A stretch of 36,373 nucleotides of DNA from Lingula anatina. Lineage: Eukaryota > Brachiopoda > Lingulata > Lingulida > Lingulidae. Under the pieces are notes generated by a model that was not told the origin of the DNA, ran no database searches, and saw only the letters and a list, made by a program, of their open reading frames with translations. Both the position numbers and the translations under genes were made by a program. Positions 19,199 to 29,069 of this stretch are shown in pieces; position 1 is the first letter of the stretch, and the number at the start of each line of letters is the position of its first letter. Where the stretch lies: contig NW_019775125.1 in the NCBI RefSeq assembly GCF_001039355.2, forward strand, positions 447,754-484,126. The letters are read 5' to 3'.

Positions 19199-20741
19199 CT
19201 ACGAATAACACAAGTGTATTAATGGCAGAGTCTATAACTGCAAAACCAACCACTTCTGTCCATTGCTTTGACCATAAACTGTAAATAAACTTGGATCATT
19301 GCGTCCAATTAAGCTAAACATTAGCCATGTGGTGTTGAATAATTTGCATATGCATCCAGAATAGAGAATATAGAATATAGAAGAGAAAGCCATAGCAATT
19401 AAAGGGATAATAACTCTTCGTATGATATCTATATTTCACAATAAAAACATTGTGAATAACTCATAGAAATATAATATATTCTGTTTTACCACAAAAACGA
19501 CAGTTATAGCTATTATTCTGATATCTGAGCTTGTCTTTAGACCACGTGACCTCCATTGATGGCTATACTCTGTTAAAATCTCTTAAGAGATTTTAACAAA
19601 AAATCAAACTTTTAAGAAAAAACCCAGGGACTAACTTTGAATGTAAAAATGGATTCATTAATCATTGGTAAGTATGGGAAAATTGTTGTTTACTCCAGGA
19701 AAATTCATTTTTTGGCCGAAACGAAGAGTTATTATCCCTTTAAGAACTGATCAAATTTGCATCAATAATCTAAAACTAGAAATCGCACCTACTGCTTTAT
19801 AATCTTTTCATATTACATCCAAGGCAAAAACATGTACAATCACTTCGTATGCAACAACTTGGTATCTTCCAAGAAGCAATATAGCCTAATTATATATTTA
19901 CGAAACGTGTCTGTGCTTAAGCTATCTATAACTGGTGGTGTCAGTCTCGAGTCCCCACCAAATTTCCACAATTTAGACTACTTGTAATGATATTTTTTTA
20001 TTCTTTAAATTCCATTCAAATAAATGTCAGATTGACATGTGACAAGCAAATACAGAGCAACAAAATATTTGAATAATGGAAAAATACAAAATATCTTAGA
20101 GTGGAAGAATTCAACAGATGACAGTGATTTGGGTGTAACAGGCTGATAATGAAGACGAGGACCACGTTTACGAAGTACAAAGCATGGTAACATTTAAAGT
20201 GCAAGTGTTTATTATCCAAACTAGCTGTAACGGCACCTGTTACTACAGTTGCTCCTGTCTTGAGCAGACTGCACACCATGCCGTGTGGCTTTACTTATTT
20301 ATTTCCTTTTTTGAAATAATATACCAACATTGTTCCTGTTTAATCACTTTAGAATGGCTGATATGATACATGGTACTAGTTTTGTAGAGATATATCATCG
20401 GAACTAGAGCTGAGGACAAAGAAAAAAAATGATCTGAAAAAAGCATTTACTTTATCTAAGAAAATGTTTGTTCTTGATCACCTAGGTTAGATTATATTGC
20501 ATTGTAGCTCGCTATCAATGTGCATTGTAACTATTTCTTGATTAAAAACAAACGATTTTGTTATGTAGCTACAAAAAATATTGGTATTTCGTTAATTGTG
20601 CCACGGGGTCGTAAAGAACCCCATGGACAGGGGTATGTTTCAAGCCATTCTTGTACCAAAAGGTTAAACTGAGACAATTCATTTGATGTTTATCATGCTC
20701 AAAAGATGCGTTATGTGTATAAAGATATTAAGTGTGTGTAC
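19199..20741. other. Intron between FN3-18 and FN3-19
   Basis: This 1.5-kb intron holds a 345-bp terminal-inverted-repeat element (19399-19743). The rest, including 19744-20741, shows no gene or repeat that I can recognise. Confidence 0.7.
19399..19743. mobile_element. 345-bp MITE with perfect 23-bp inverted ends
   Basis: The left end TTAAAGGGATAATAACTCTT then CGT is the exact reverse complement of the right end at 19721-19743. The middle carries a perfect 28-bp palindrome (19571-19598, centred on CTTAAG). No open frame. The AAAGGGATAATAACTC terminus resembles short repeats I associate with mollusc genomes, which supports but does not prove the taxon guess. Confidence 0.8.
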
Positions 20742-21038
20742 CTGTTGCTCCTGTGCAGAACACTTCAGTGCTTGTAGAGTAACCAACTGCGTCTTTCCAT
20801 CCAGTTACTTGAAGGGAAAATTCATACTCTCTGCCGGGAACTAATCCACTAACTTGCACCTTTTGAGCTGAAACCTTCTGTTCATTTTGGTATTTGTCAG
20901 AAGATCCAAAACGACGATGTTTTACCACATATGACCAAGAACCGTCAGCACCAGAGGGTGGTGCATCCCACTGTAATTCAATTGAACGTGTGGCTGACTT
21001 GCTTTCGACCGTTTTGAAATTTTCAGGACACGGTAGAT
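20742..21038 (-). CDS. FN3-18: FN3 exon, 99 residues
   Basis: The acceptor is AATTACAG|ATCTACC and the donor GCAACAG|GTACACAC. The linker is D-L-P-C-P-E-N-F, the B strand I-E-L-Q-W-D-A-P-P, and the turn L-V-P-G-R-E-Y-E-F-S-L. The B-C loop is long (S-G-A-D-G-S-W-S). A Cys in the A strand and one in the G strand (V-F-C-T-G) could bridge. Confidence 0.9.
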
Positions 21039-21332
21039 CTGTAATTGAAATAAACACTATATACATGTACTTTTTTGCTGATGATAGCATTTTATATCAG
21101 AAATAACAGCTAAGAGAATCGAGTGCGTATATGGTGAATCACTGTAACTATTATTTTTTAGAAAAGCATCATCAATGCCTCAAAGCATAATGTAAATATC
21201 AAATATTATTATACTTCTATCCCCAAATACGATTAATAAATCATGGTTACTTCTGTAAAATAACCACCACTGTTTTGCATATGGCTTTTGTAGTGAATAC
21301 TTTGATGTTAGTTGTAAATATGAAATTTTTAC

Positions 21333-21596
21333 CTGTGGCCGCAATAAAATGAGAAGGATCGCCTCTCTTCCCGTTACTTACAGCGTACACTTTATAGCTG
21401 TAATTTACACCCGGCAATATGTTATCGATGGTGCAATTCGAAGCACTTGATTTCAGTGGTTGTCTAGTGGTGTTGTCGTCTCTTCCGTATTCTATTTCAT
21501 ATCCAGTGACATTGCCTTCACTCTCACCCCAAGACAATGATATTAATTCTGCAAAGAGCGTCTTCTCTATGGTGACTTCCCCAGGTTTCCCGGGCT
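21333..21596 (-). CDS. FN3-17: FN3 exon with several N-glycosylation sequons, 88 residues
   Basis: The acceptor is ATTCCAG|AGCCCGG and the donor CCACAG|GTAAAAA. The linker is E-P-G-K-P-G, the B strand I-S-L-S-W-G-E, the C strand N-V-T-G-Y-E-I-E-Y, and the turn I-L-P-G-V-N-Y-S-Y-K-V. Four N-x-S/T sequons (N-V-T, N-T-T, N-C-T, N-Y-S) in one domain fit an extracellular, glycosylated location. The F-G loop V-S-N-G-K-R-G matches the array pattern S-N-G-K/R. Confidence 0.92.
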
Positions 21597-22551
21597 CTGG
21601 AATGAAAGTATTTATGTGTAAATTGCACATACTATCTTGCTTACAATGAATGTTCTGCAATATCTCAGTATGATATCATGTACAATTATACCTGCATGGC
21701 TTACAAATAATTTACAGCAAGATAAACATGCTTTGATATTTCCAACATACCCGTAACGATAACATTTGATTGAAATTCCATGTAGTTTATCAAACTAAAC
21801 ATACGTTTCAATTGTCGTAAAAAGTTAACATTGTCCGATTCTTTTCTATAAACAGTGACAAAAACACCCCAAAAACGAAATTTGTGCAAAATTGCTTGAA
21901 AATGATAACTTTTGCTGACTCGTCACATCATTATTTTTAGGATGATGAGTTTTATTTAATATTTCATATTTTATTTTTATCCCTAAGGCCATAACATTTA
22001 ATGCAGGCAACAATTTGCCACATTGTTATTATTGTTAAAATTATTAGGATAGTGAGTTTATATAATAAAAGCGGCCTTGTTTGGCCAAATCACGAACACC
22101 CGATAGTCTTTGTTGCATTCTCTTTTGCTATGAACGGGACTATGCAAGTTTGTGATGCACTGGGATGGAGGAGACATAAAAACACCAAGTTCAGAGACAG
22201 CATAGGCGGGGAGCTACACCCATTTCGAGTTAGACGGCAAGCCATGTCCAATTGGGGGTATAATTCAATTGGATGTCTCACTAAATGGGATATGTCGATA
22301 TTGCATAGAAACATTACAATTAAATCATTAAATGTGCGAATGGTTGTTAGCTGAAGTAAACGTCTAGTGTGTCATTTTTCTGTTCGCTTTTTCTTTTTTT
22401 TTGTTTAAATGTATTTAAATTTAAATGTATTTAAATTTGGCTAGTGCCAAAATTTGCCTCTTGTTCCCATCCACAAGTGAAAATTATATCACGATGTTCA
22501 TAAGGAAATATACAATTTTAAGAAGGACATGTGTGAAATATTAAAACTTAC
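21597..22551. other. Intron between FN3-16 and FN3-17
   Basis: This is a 955-bp intron. It has a short tandem of AAATGTATTTAAATTT near 22405-22438. A 117-codon plus-strand frame (22001-22354) is present but resembles nothing I know (see rejected list). Confidence 0.65.
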
Positions 22552-22959
22552 TAGTCGCTTGTTCCAGCTCCAGTGGCAAACTAGGATAATCGTGAGCTAT
22601 CGCAAAAATTCGGATCTCATAATTAGTGCCTGGAACAAGGTTTTCTAAATTGTACTTGTCCTGCACAGTTGTGATCTTTTCATATCTTGAATCGCTTGCT
22701 GTTTCTTCGGCATTATCTAGTAAAACTTGACTTTCTTCACGCGCTGGTTTATCACTGCCACTTTTCTGTGTAAGTTGTATGGTTTGTGTTTCAGCATTGT
22801 CGCTGTCTTGTTTGTTGGTACCTGTTTCTTGAATACTCCTGTACCTAATAACATAACTTTGACCTCCTGAACTTTGACCTCCTGAAGCTGGCATCCAGCG
22901 CAAGTATAAACCGTTGGTACTTGCTTTCGTCTGTACCATGTTCAGTGGACTACCTGGGG
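22552..22959 (-). CDS. FN3-16: enlarged FN3 exon with acidic/Gln-rich insertion, 136 residues
   Basis: The acceptor is TTAACAG|CCCCAGG and the donor GCGACTA|GTAAGT. It is about 45 residues longer than any neighbour. B strand L-Y-L-R-W-M-P, C strand S-Y-V-I-R-Y, turn L-V-P-G-T-N-Y-E-I-R-I. The extra length sits between the C' and E strands and is rich in Gln, Asp, Glu, Ser and Thr without cysteine, probably a disordered loop pointing out of the fold. A 15-bp tandem duplication (22856-22885) doubles five residues (G-Q-S-S-G) in the B-C loop. Confidence 0.88.
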
Positions 22960-23163
22960 CTGTTAAGTAAACAAGTTATGTGTTAATTACGTGTAGTTAT
23001 ATTCAGCCTTTATAGATTGAAAGGTCTTGCCAATCGCTTTATCTCACATATGGTTAATGCTTCAATGAAATAGCAGTTGTGTATACCCTTTTTATGGATA
23101 GTAGGCAAGGATAAGGTTTATACTCTCATTTAACAAATATTCTAACATAAAAATTGTAGATAC

Positions 23164-23448
23164 CTGTGTAAGCTATACACTTAGCCCTATCACTAATCTG
23201 TCCATTGCGCAAAACAGCCGAAATACTGCAGTTGTATCTAGTTCCAGCCTCTAATCCAATTATTTCAGCAGTCCTTCTGCCGCCCTTGACATGTACAGGA
23301 TTAAGCCCAACTCCATCAATGTCACAGATGATTTCAAAGTGGTGGATATCTTCTTTTGGTGTGGCCCATTTAAGCTTGAACGAGTTTTTTTGTCTTTTCG
23401 TGTTCTTCTCTGACCATATTTGTTCAAAATCTGTTGGTATTGATGGAT
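23164..23448 (-). CDS. FN3-15: FN3 exon, 95 residues
   Basis: No in-frame ATG-led frame marks this exon, but the translation between acceptor (TTTTTAG|ATCCATC) and donor (TACACAG|GTATC) is open throughout. The linker is D-P-S-I-P-T, the B strand F-K-L-K-W-A-T-P, the C strand D-I-H-H-F-E-I-I-C, the turn L-E-A-G-T-R-Y-N-C-S-I, and the end A-Y-T-G. Three Cys fall in the C, F and G strands, and N-C-S is a sequon. The lead-in is strongly basic (K-N-T-K-R-Q-K-N). Confidence 0.88.
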
Positions 23449-23639
23449 CTAAAAATAGGTGTATTAATTATCACAATAGGATGATTGTAATATATTCTGA
23501 CATGCCACACAGAGGGTATAGTGAAAACAAAAGAGAACTTGATAAAATGCATTGTCTTTGAGTTCTGTGGTTCATGTTTAAAGTCAGATAATTTGGCTAA
23601 ACTGAATTGTCATTTAATATTAAGCGCGAATATATTTAC

Positions 23640-23912
23640 TGGTCCATATTGTGCACTGGCTTGTATCACTCTTCAGCGTTTTCCCTTCATGGTTCTGTAC
23701 ACATGTCACTATTTTGACGTCATACTTGGTGGCCGGTAGGAGATCATTCAGCCAATATATACAATCTGTAGTTGTTTTAGGGTCCCTGATTATTGTGCCA
23801 GCTTGCTCACAAGACACCTCATAATTACATGAAGTTTGTACCGGTTCCCAACTAATGGCGACTGAAGTTGACTTAATGTCCATTTGGGAACACAGTGCTG
23901 GTTTGGTTGGCG
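23640..23912 (-). CDS. FN3-14: cysteine-rich FN3 exon, 91 residues
   Basis: The acceptor is TTTTGCAG|CGCCAACC and the donor GGACCA|GTAAATA. The linker is A-P-T-K-P-A-L-C, the B strand V-A-I-S-W-E-P, the C strand N-Y-E-V-S-C, and the turn L-L-P-A-T-K-Y-D-V-K-I. Six Cys spread over the A, C, E, F and G strands, more than any other domain here, enough for up to three bridges in a fold that normally has none. Confidence 0.9.
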
Positions 23913-24197
23913 CTGCAAAAGCCAAATTTATATAACCAGGTTTTCTCATTATTCAAAACCTTATAAAAATATTGTGTAATTATATAAAACATCTAGTTCA
24001 ATGGTCAAATTGAGCCCCGAGTCTCTGCTGTTTTAACATTTTTCGGTTAACTCTGTAACCAAACAGTATCATTAGTATCACAATTGCTTAGTCAAACTTT
24101 GGGCTAAAATCCTATTATACATATGGTGAATAACAAAATTGAAGAATATGATATAAAAAATGCAACTTGCAGTTGTCTCAATGCAAGAAAATCATAC

Positions 24198-24464
24198 CTG
24201 TTGTAAACTTTAGAATACATGGATCGCTTTTGTCATGATCTGTCACAGAAAAAGCGTGCAAATCATACACAGTTCCATGGCTGACGGAAAGTGGCGGAGA
24301 CGGACTCACTTTTGCCGTTACTATTTTCGAATCTTTCTTATTGTCGGTAGGGGAATATTTAAGGGACATTTCTTTAAAAATCCCGAGTGGCCTTTCCCAA
24401 AACACCACATATGAACCATCTTGGGGTTTAATCGTGATGAACTCTGCTTTCGGAACCTCTGGAA
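24198..24464 (-). CDS. FN3-13: FN3 exon, 89 residues
   Basis: The acceptor is TTCATCAG|TTCCAGAG and the donor ACAACAG|GTATG. The linker is V-P-E-V-P-K, the B strand Y-V-V-F-W-E-R-P, the C strand I-F-K-E-M-S-L-K-Y, and the E-F turn V-S-H-G-T-V-Y-D-L-H-A, where the usual L-x-P is replaced. It ends F-T-T-G. Confidence 0.88.
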
Positions 24465-24519
24465 CTGATGAAAAGTAGCGTTACCACATATATGCATTTC
24501 ATTTTCATAAAAAAAAAAC

Positions 24520-24520
<1 letters not shown>

Positions 24521-24575
<55 letters not shown>
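24521..24575. repeat. (AAT)n microsatellite
   Basis: About eighteen TAA/AAT units in the 218-bp intron between FN3-12 and FN3-13, preceded by an A-run. On the transcript strand it reads (ATT)n. Confidence 0.95.
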
Positions 24576-24576
<1 letters not shown>

Positions 24577-24682
24577 TGCACACGTTTTGTAAAATGCAAT
24601 TATGTAAATGTATGTTTTTTTCGTTATCTTTGCTGCACAGTCAGTCTTAAATCAAAGGGATCAATCATCTGTACTGTCTAAC

Positions 24683-24955
24683 CTGTGCTTGCCCGGCATT
24701 CCACGTGGCTGCTACTCACGCCGGCCTTTGAAGTGGTGGAGATTTTGCAACGGTACATCATGCCGGGTATCAAATCCTCTACTTTATACGTGGTGGTCTC
24801 CGGTTCTAGTTTATACTGGATCTCATTGCCATCTGTGTCCCTGATGTTCAGTGTGTACCCTTCTATATCTCCTCTACTCGCCTTCCATTCTAATGTAAAC
24901 TGTGTTGTTTGTCTGCTATCTTGGAGGCAAGAGAAATCTTGTGGAGGCTCTGGTT
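24683..24955 (-). CDS. FN3-12: FN3 exon, 91 residues
   Basis: The acceptor is TTCCATAG|AACCAGAG and the donor AGCACAG|GTTAGAC. Translation between the splice sites is open. The linker is E-P-E-P-P-Q-D-F, the B strand F-T-L-E-W-K-A-S, the C strand D-I-E-G-Y-T-L-N-I, the turn L-I-P-G-M-M-Y-R-C-K-I, and the end A-S-T-G. The donor is GTTAG rather than GTAAG/GTATG as in most neighbours. Confidence 0.87.
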
Positions 24956-25260
24956 CTATGGAATAACAATTTGGACATTAAAATTGCGCCGGTTTGACAT
25001 AATAATACATGTAGAATGCATTGACTGCGTACGTGATTAAAACTAAACTTTCAACCAGAAAGGCACTCAGCGAACACATGCCTCAGCATCACATTTTTAA
25101 AATCATCAATTGAAATTGATTTTAAGTTGACTCTATCTGACCCATCCTGATATCTTTATCGAAATCCGACTGTACATTTTGTACAATGTTACTAATAGAT
25201 AGAAAAGTAGGCAAACTCAAAGATAACCTTCTTGGCATAGATAAAAACTGGTGTAAAAAC
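24956..25260. other. Intron between FN3-11 and FN3-12
   Basis: This is 305 bp of AT-rich sequence; I see nothing besides the splice sites. Confidence 0.7.
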
Positions 25261-25545
25261 CTGTAAAACAATCGAAGTTGACAGGTTCACTCTCGGTTCT
25301 CCATTTGGATAGAGTTTTGACCCAACCGGTGTAATGAGTGCTCGGTTCCAGATCGTTTATCACATACGTTTTCCCAGCACTAAGATAATTCCATATTCCA
25401 GTGTTATCATCAACACCATCATCCTTTTGTTTTTTGTAAAATATCTGATAATTTTCAAACTTTCCTTTTGGAAGGTCCCAGCTCAATGTTATTTTGTTGT
25501 TGGTGACAGTAACTCCATTTCTTGGCAGCGTGGGTGGCGCAGTAG
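25261..25545 (-). CDS. FN3-11: FN3 exon, 95 residues
   Basis: The acceptor is AATTAAAG|CTACTGCG and the donor TTTTACAG|GTTTTTAC. The linker is A-T-A-P-P-T-L-P, the B strand I-T-L-S-W-D-L-P, the C strand K-F-E-N-Y-Q-I-F-Y, and the turn L-E-P-S-T-H-Y-T-G-W-V. It ends F-D-C-F-T-G. The acceptor polypyrimidine tract is weak (purine-rich), so the exon start is slightly less certain than for other exons. Confidence 0.87.
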
Positions 25546-25913
25546 CTTTAATTTTAGGTTGGAACAAAATATGGTATGATTAAGAATTGAAAGGCAACTA
25601 GGGAAAATGCTAAATAATTTATTAATTTACTAATTTATTGGGGGAAATGGGGATCAAATTAATGGGGATCAAGTTTTGAGAGTTGTTTTAATTATATCTA
25701 ATTAGATATAAGTATTCTACTACATTCGGTCACCTGTGTAACCTTTTTATCAACATTGATGTTTTAATGTAATGCACGACATCAGGCTTACTCACGTGGA
25801 TTTAATATTTACTAAGACAATGCTATATACGTCCAATAGTACATCATCAATCGATGACCACATTGTTTTCTAAGTTATGTTGTGGTTGCAAAAAATTGAA
25901 TTTCCCTACTTAC
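25546..25913. other. Intron between FN3-10 and FN3-11
   Basis: This is 368 bp of AT-rich sequence; nothing is recognised. Confidence 0.7.
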
Positions 25914-26180
25914 ATTTTCTTAACTGAATGCGGCATGGTTCACTTTGGATTTTGTAACTGCAGGACTGAATCTCAACTGTGTAGCTAATTCCTGGGGTGA
26001 TGTTAGGGATCACTGCCTCCGGTCTAGATGACTTTAAACTTGGATGGTATGAATCTTGGTTTTCCTGTTTAACTGAAATGGCATATTCGTCAACTCGACC
26101 CTCAGGTGGAGCCCATTTCAGTGCAAAAGTCGTCACCCTCTCTGTCACGTGGATGCTCTCCTCACTTATCATGGCTGGCA
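25914..26180 (-). CDS. FN3-10: FN3 exon, 89 residues
   Basis: The acceptor is TTACCCAG|TGCCAGCC and the donor AGAAAAT|GTAAGTAG. The B strand is F-A-L-K-W-A-P-P-E-G-R-V-D-E-Y, a clear R3-type signature, with the turn I-T-P-G-I-S-Y-T-V-E-I. It ends Q-L-R-K without the T-G found in most exons. It sits where a second copy of FN3-5 would be expected after the duplicated A-B-C-D block. The shared G-x-V-D and S-E-P-x-R-I support a distant relation to FN3-5. Confidence 0.9.
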
Positions 26181-26660
26181 CTGGGTAATGCAAAACGTAG
26201 AATGAAAAATCAAGTCACGTTTATACAAATATTTCTTTAATTATTTTCAGTCTCCCGTGCGTGAAATGTAGAACCGGAGAACTTTCTTCAATGTAAAACT
26301 CCATTTTTTATCTTATAATTTGTTTCTAAATGGCATACCAGTCATTCCAATAGACATGTGTCTACTTACCCTTCACTGCCATAGTCTCGTTTATTCACAA
26401 GAAATTAACTCGGCATCGAGAGTTTACGCTGTGTGCAAAACATTGCGAGCTGCTGAGAATGCTTAATAGAAATCAACGAGGCTAGAAACACTTCAGAAAA
26501 AAGCGTTTGTTAAAGGGTTGCACTGTCTTTAAATTCCGGATAAGGAAATATACGGTAGGAAACATTACAGAATATAAATATGACTGTGGGGATATTCATA
26601 TTCATGGAGTGTAATACATCACGGAGAGTCCAGGTTAACGAGTTGTGTGGAAGCACATAC
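26181..26660. other. Intron between FN3-9 and FN3-10
   Basis: This is 480 bp; no repeats or conserved elements are seen. Confidence 0.7.
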
Positions 26661-26918
26661 CTGTGACAAAGGTTGATGTCTGTTCTTTGCTTTTTTTACT
26701 GTTGGCCACAGTTGTGATCCCCACAAAATACTCTTCTCCAGGGTCCAGGTTGGTTAAATTTAAAGCACACGAATCTGCATGTGCATCAGTTTTATCCTGT
26801 TTGTTGTTTTTCCAGATAGAAACCTTAAAATCATCCCAATTTCCAAATGGAGGTACCCATGAAAGTTTTGCTGATGTTTCCTGCACGTCTGCCTTGATTT
26901 CACCAACTATGTCTGGAT
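26661..26918 (-). CDS. FN3-9 (type D): FN3 exon, 86 residues
   Basis: The acceptor is AAACAG|ATCCAGAC and the donor GTCACAG|GTATGTG. The linker is D-P-D-I-V-G-E-I-K, the B strand A-K-L-S-W-V-P-P-F-G-N-W-D-D-F-K-V-S, and the turn L-D-P-G-E-E-Y-F-V-G-I. It is the paralogue of FN3-4, with roughly half the residues identical and the same length without gaps. N-L-T is a sequon. Confidence 0.92.
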
Positions 26919-27074
26919 CTGTTTGTTGACACAAATAACATTAAAATTTTGCTGTTGTAAACTTATCGGATGGACATGTTCATAAATGACTATTAAAGAC
27001 GTAATATAAAGATTGTGTTCGAAACTAATATGGATATCTAAATAGAAAAAAGATTTACATCAATTTTTAAATAC

Positions 27075-27338
27075 CTGTGTAAACAAGTCGACAGTCACTC
27101 TGTTTGTCTGCATTCGCTGCTACCGTGACAACTATCACCTCATACTCAGACCCCGGAAGCAGTTCGTCAAATGTGACCTCTGTGTCATTGTCTCGAGGGA
27201 TTTTCTTAGATCGGACATGTTCACCTTGTTTTTTTAGTTGTATCTCATAGTACCGAACATCACCTATAGCCGGTTCCCACTTTATTTTCAGAGACCTGGT
27301 GCCCATGTCAGTGCATTCTGGAGTGCACTTTGATGGTT
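27075..27338 (-). CDS. FN3-8 (type C): FN3 exon with N-terminal CX3C, 88 residues
   Basis: The acceptor is TACTTTAG|AACCATC and the donor TACACAG|GTATTT. The linker K-P-S-K-C-T-P-E-C holds two Cys before the fold. B strand L-K-I-K-W-E-P-A-I-G-D-V, turn L-L-P-G-S-E-Y-E-V-I-V, and a basic R-S-K-K-I-P-R-D stretch in the C'-E region. It is the paralogue of FN3-3, sharing the Cys pair and R-S-K-K-I-P-R-D. The first Lys codon is built across the junction with FN3-7. Confidence 0.92.
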
Positions 27339-27590
27339 CTAAAGTAAAAATTATATAAAAATGTTAATATACACGTAAGATATTCAAATAACACCTAGGC
27401 TTTGGTATAATTTAACCTGTGTTCGAGCTACGTTTAAGATGTAAAATGTACACTATATTTACAAGATTACAACCACTTCCTTAAATGTCATATTAATTAG
27501 AGGAAAGTTGTCCTCATTTCAGTTTATAATTGATCGTGAAACAGGCAATGTGGTGCTTTGAAAATGAACAATTGAGTAGTAAGCGCTCAC

Positions 27591-27854
27591 TTGTTGAGCA
27601 CTTGAAACAATAAGGTTTGCTTCTTTGGCCATTTCGCATGGTAAATAGCTTGGCAAGGTATGTTGTTCCTGGAGTTAGCTCAAATATTTCTGCTTCTTCT
27701 GTCTCTCCAATAGGGTAAATCTTTCCCTCTTGTGGATCAATGGGGTCATTTAATTGTAACTGGTATCCATCAACTTTGCCTTCAGGCCGTTTCCATTTCA
27801 ATGTGATGCTATTAACGCCAGGTTCAGTGTCAATTGCTGTTATCGAAGCTGGGT
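27591..27854 (-). CDS. FN3-7 (type B): FN3 exon with C-terminal CX2C, 88 residues
   Basis: The acceptor is TGTACAAG|ACCCAGC and the donor TCAACAA|GTGAGCG. B strand I-T-L-K-W-K-R-P-E-G-K-V-D-G-Y-Q-L, turn L-T-P-G-T-T-Y-L-A-K-L, end Y-C-F-K-C-S-T. It is the paralogue of FN3-2, with nearly nine in ten residues shared and two residues (H-V) fewer before E-L-T-P-G. The acceptor and the first 39 bases of the exon are copied once more just upstream (decoy at 27986). Confidence 0.93.
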
Positions 27855-28079
27855 CTTGTACATTAAAAATGAAAATTTTTACCATATGAGTGCAGAAAGT
27901 ATCAAATTTCAGGTCACCGTACTAGTCTGTAAATTTAAACCGTAAATCGCCAGGTTCAGTGTCAATTGCTGTTATCGAAGCTGGGTCTTGTACATTAAAA
28001 ATGAAAATTTTTACCATATGAGTGCAGAAAGTGTCAAATTTCAGGTCACCGTACTAGTCTGTAAATTTAAACCGTAAAT
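27816..28079. repeat. 132-bp tandem duplication copying the FN3-7 splice acceptor
   Basis: Two head-to-tail units, 27816-27947 and 27948-28079, differ at a single base that I can see (AGTATCAAAT versus AGTGTCAAAT). Each contains the first 39 exon bases of FN3-7, its AG acceptor and 93 intron bases. The distal unit therefore offers a second acceptor whose exon would begin at 27986. Confidence 0.95.
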
Positions 28080-28152
28080 GAAAACCAAATGGAGGAAACA
28101 CACTATAGAGTATTTGAGAGAATGAATTAATAAAAGTCAAAAAGCATCCCAC

Positions 28153-28416
28153 CTGTCTGCACATCAATGGGAAAGGGTTCACTTTTCTTCCCGTTACTGA
28201 CGGAAGAAACACTGATTTCATACTGGGTGCCAGGCGATAAGCCAGCAATTGTATGATCTGTTTTTGTTGTATCTCTGGTTTCGTATTCCTCCTCCTCATC
28301 TGGTAAACGCCATCCAACATTAAAATGGTCAAATAAACCTTGTGGTTTGCTCCATTTTACGTCCACGTGGTTCGAACCTCTGTCTATCCGTGTAAAATCT
28401 AAAGGTACATCCGGGT
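28153..28416 (-). CDS. FN3-6 (type A): FN3 exon, 88 residues
   Basis: The acceptor is TTTCAAG|ACCCGGA and the donor GCAGACAG|GTGGGAT. The linker is D-P-D-V-P-L-D, the B strand V-D-V-K-W-S-K-P-Q-G-L-F-D-H-F-N-V, the turn L-S-P-G-T-Q-Y-E-I-S-V, the F-G loop V-S-N-G-K-K-S, and the end V-Q-T-G. An acidic run E-E-E-E-Y-E precedes the E strand. It is the paralogue of FN3-1, with about 70 of 89 positions identical. Confidence 0.93.
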
Positions 28417-28614
28417 CTTGAAAAAAGGAGACGTTTTAAAGTATTACATGTCTGTATTGATATTTTGACACGGTCAGAACATTTTACAAACAACAGAAAC
28501 CACTAAATACATAAGTAACTCGGGTTGATAATTGCAGCTGTGTTTTCTTAACCTGTAACTTTGGCCACTTGTACCTAAAAGCATTATAGAGCGTTCCCAA
28601 TGATGTTGCCATAC

Positions 28615-28878
28615 CTGTAGCAAATGTAATACGATAAGGTTCACTCATCCTTCCGTTTGATACCGTTGTGATATGACCTTCATAAGATGTACCAGGATCC
28701 AAATCGGAGAGGACCAGCAGTGTCTCCCGTGTCTCTTTGCTCCTACACCTATAGCTCTTCCCACTCGGCCAATAGCACACTTGGAAATGGTCAACATGTC
28801 CCTGTGGGCGCTGCCAGAAAAACTCTAAACACTTGACGGACAAACGTGTTATGTCATAGTCCTCTATCTTCTCGGGAC
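28615..28878 (-). CDS. FN3-5: FN3 exon between the two duplicated blocks, 88 residues
   Basis: The acceptor is TCTTAAG|GTCCCGA and the donor GCTACAG|GTATGG. The linker is G-P-E-K-I-E, the B strand L-E-F-F-W-Q-R-P-Q-G-H-V-D-H-F-Q-V, the turn L-D-P-G-T-S-Y-E-G-H-I, the F-G loop V-S-N-G-R-M-S-E-P, and the end F-A-T-G. It joins the A'B'C'D' block to the ABCD block. Confidence 0.92.
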
Positions 28879-29069
28879 CTTAAGATGAATGATATGTCAT
28901 TTTAAAGTAAACAGATTTATGTTGTTTTGTGTTCTTTGGCACCTTATGTAGTTATTTCAGCAAAACTGAATACTGGATATGAAGCTGGTTCTTGAGTTAA
29001 ACTTACTGATAACTTATTTAAACTACATGAAAAGTCACCCATGTCAATATGTTAATAAGATATACGTAC

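Noticed and set aside
18705-19208. 167-codon plus-strand open frame
   Set aside because: It runs antisense through FN3-19 and into FN3-20. The minus-strand frame has the FN3 core and splice sites, so this is a shadow.
22001-22354. 117-codon plus-strand open frame in the intron between FN3-16 and FN3-17
   Set aside because: No motif or composition typical of a protein that I recognise, no splice context, and AT-rich start. Kept only as a note; transcription data could revive it.
24521-24575. Regular repeats that could be taken for an array
   Set aside because: Plain (AAT)n microsatellite without spacers, and the genome is eukaryotic, so it is not CRISPR.
27948-28079. A thirtieth partial FN3 exon
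   Set aside because: It is the second unit of a 132-bp tandem duplication holding only 39 exon bases and an acceptor, with no donor in frame before a stop.
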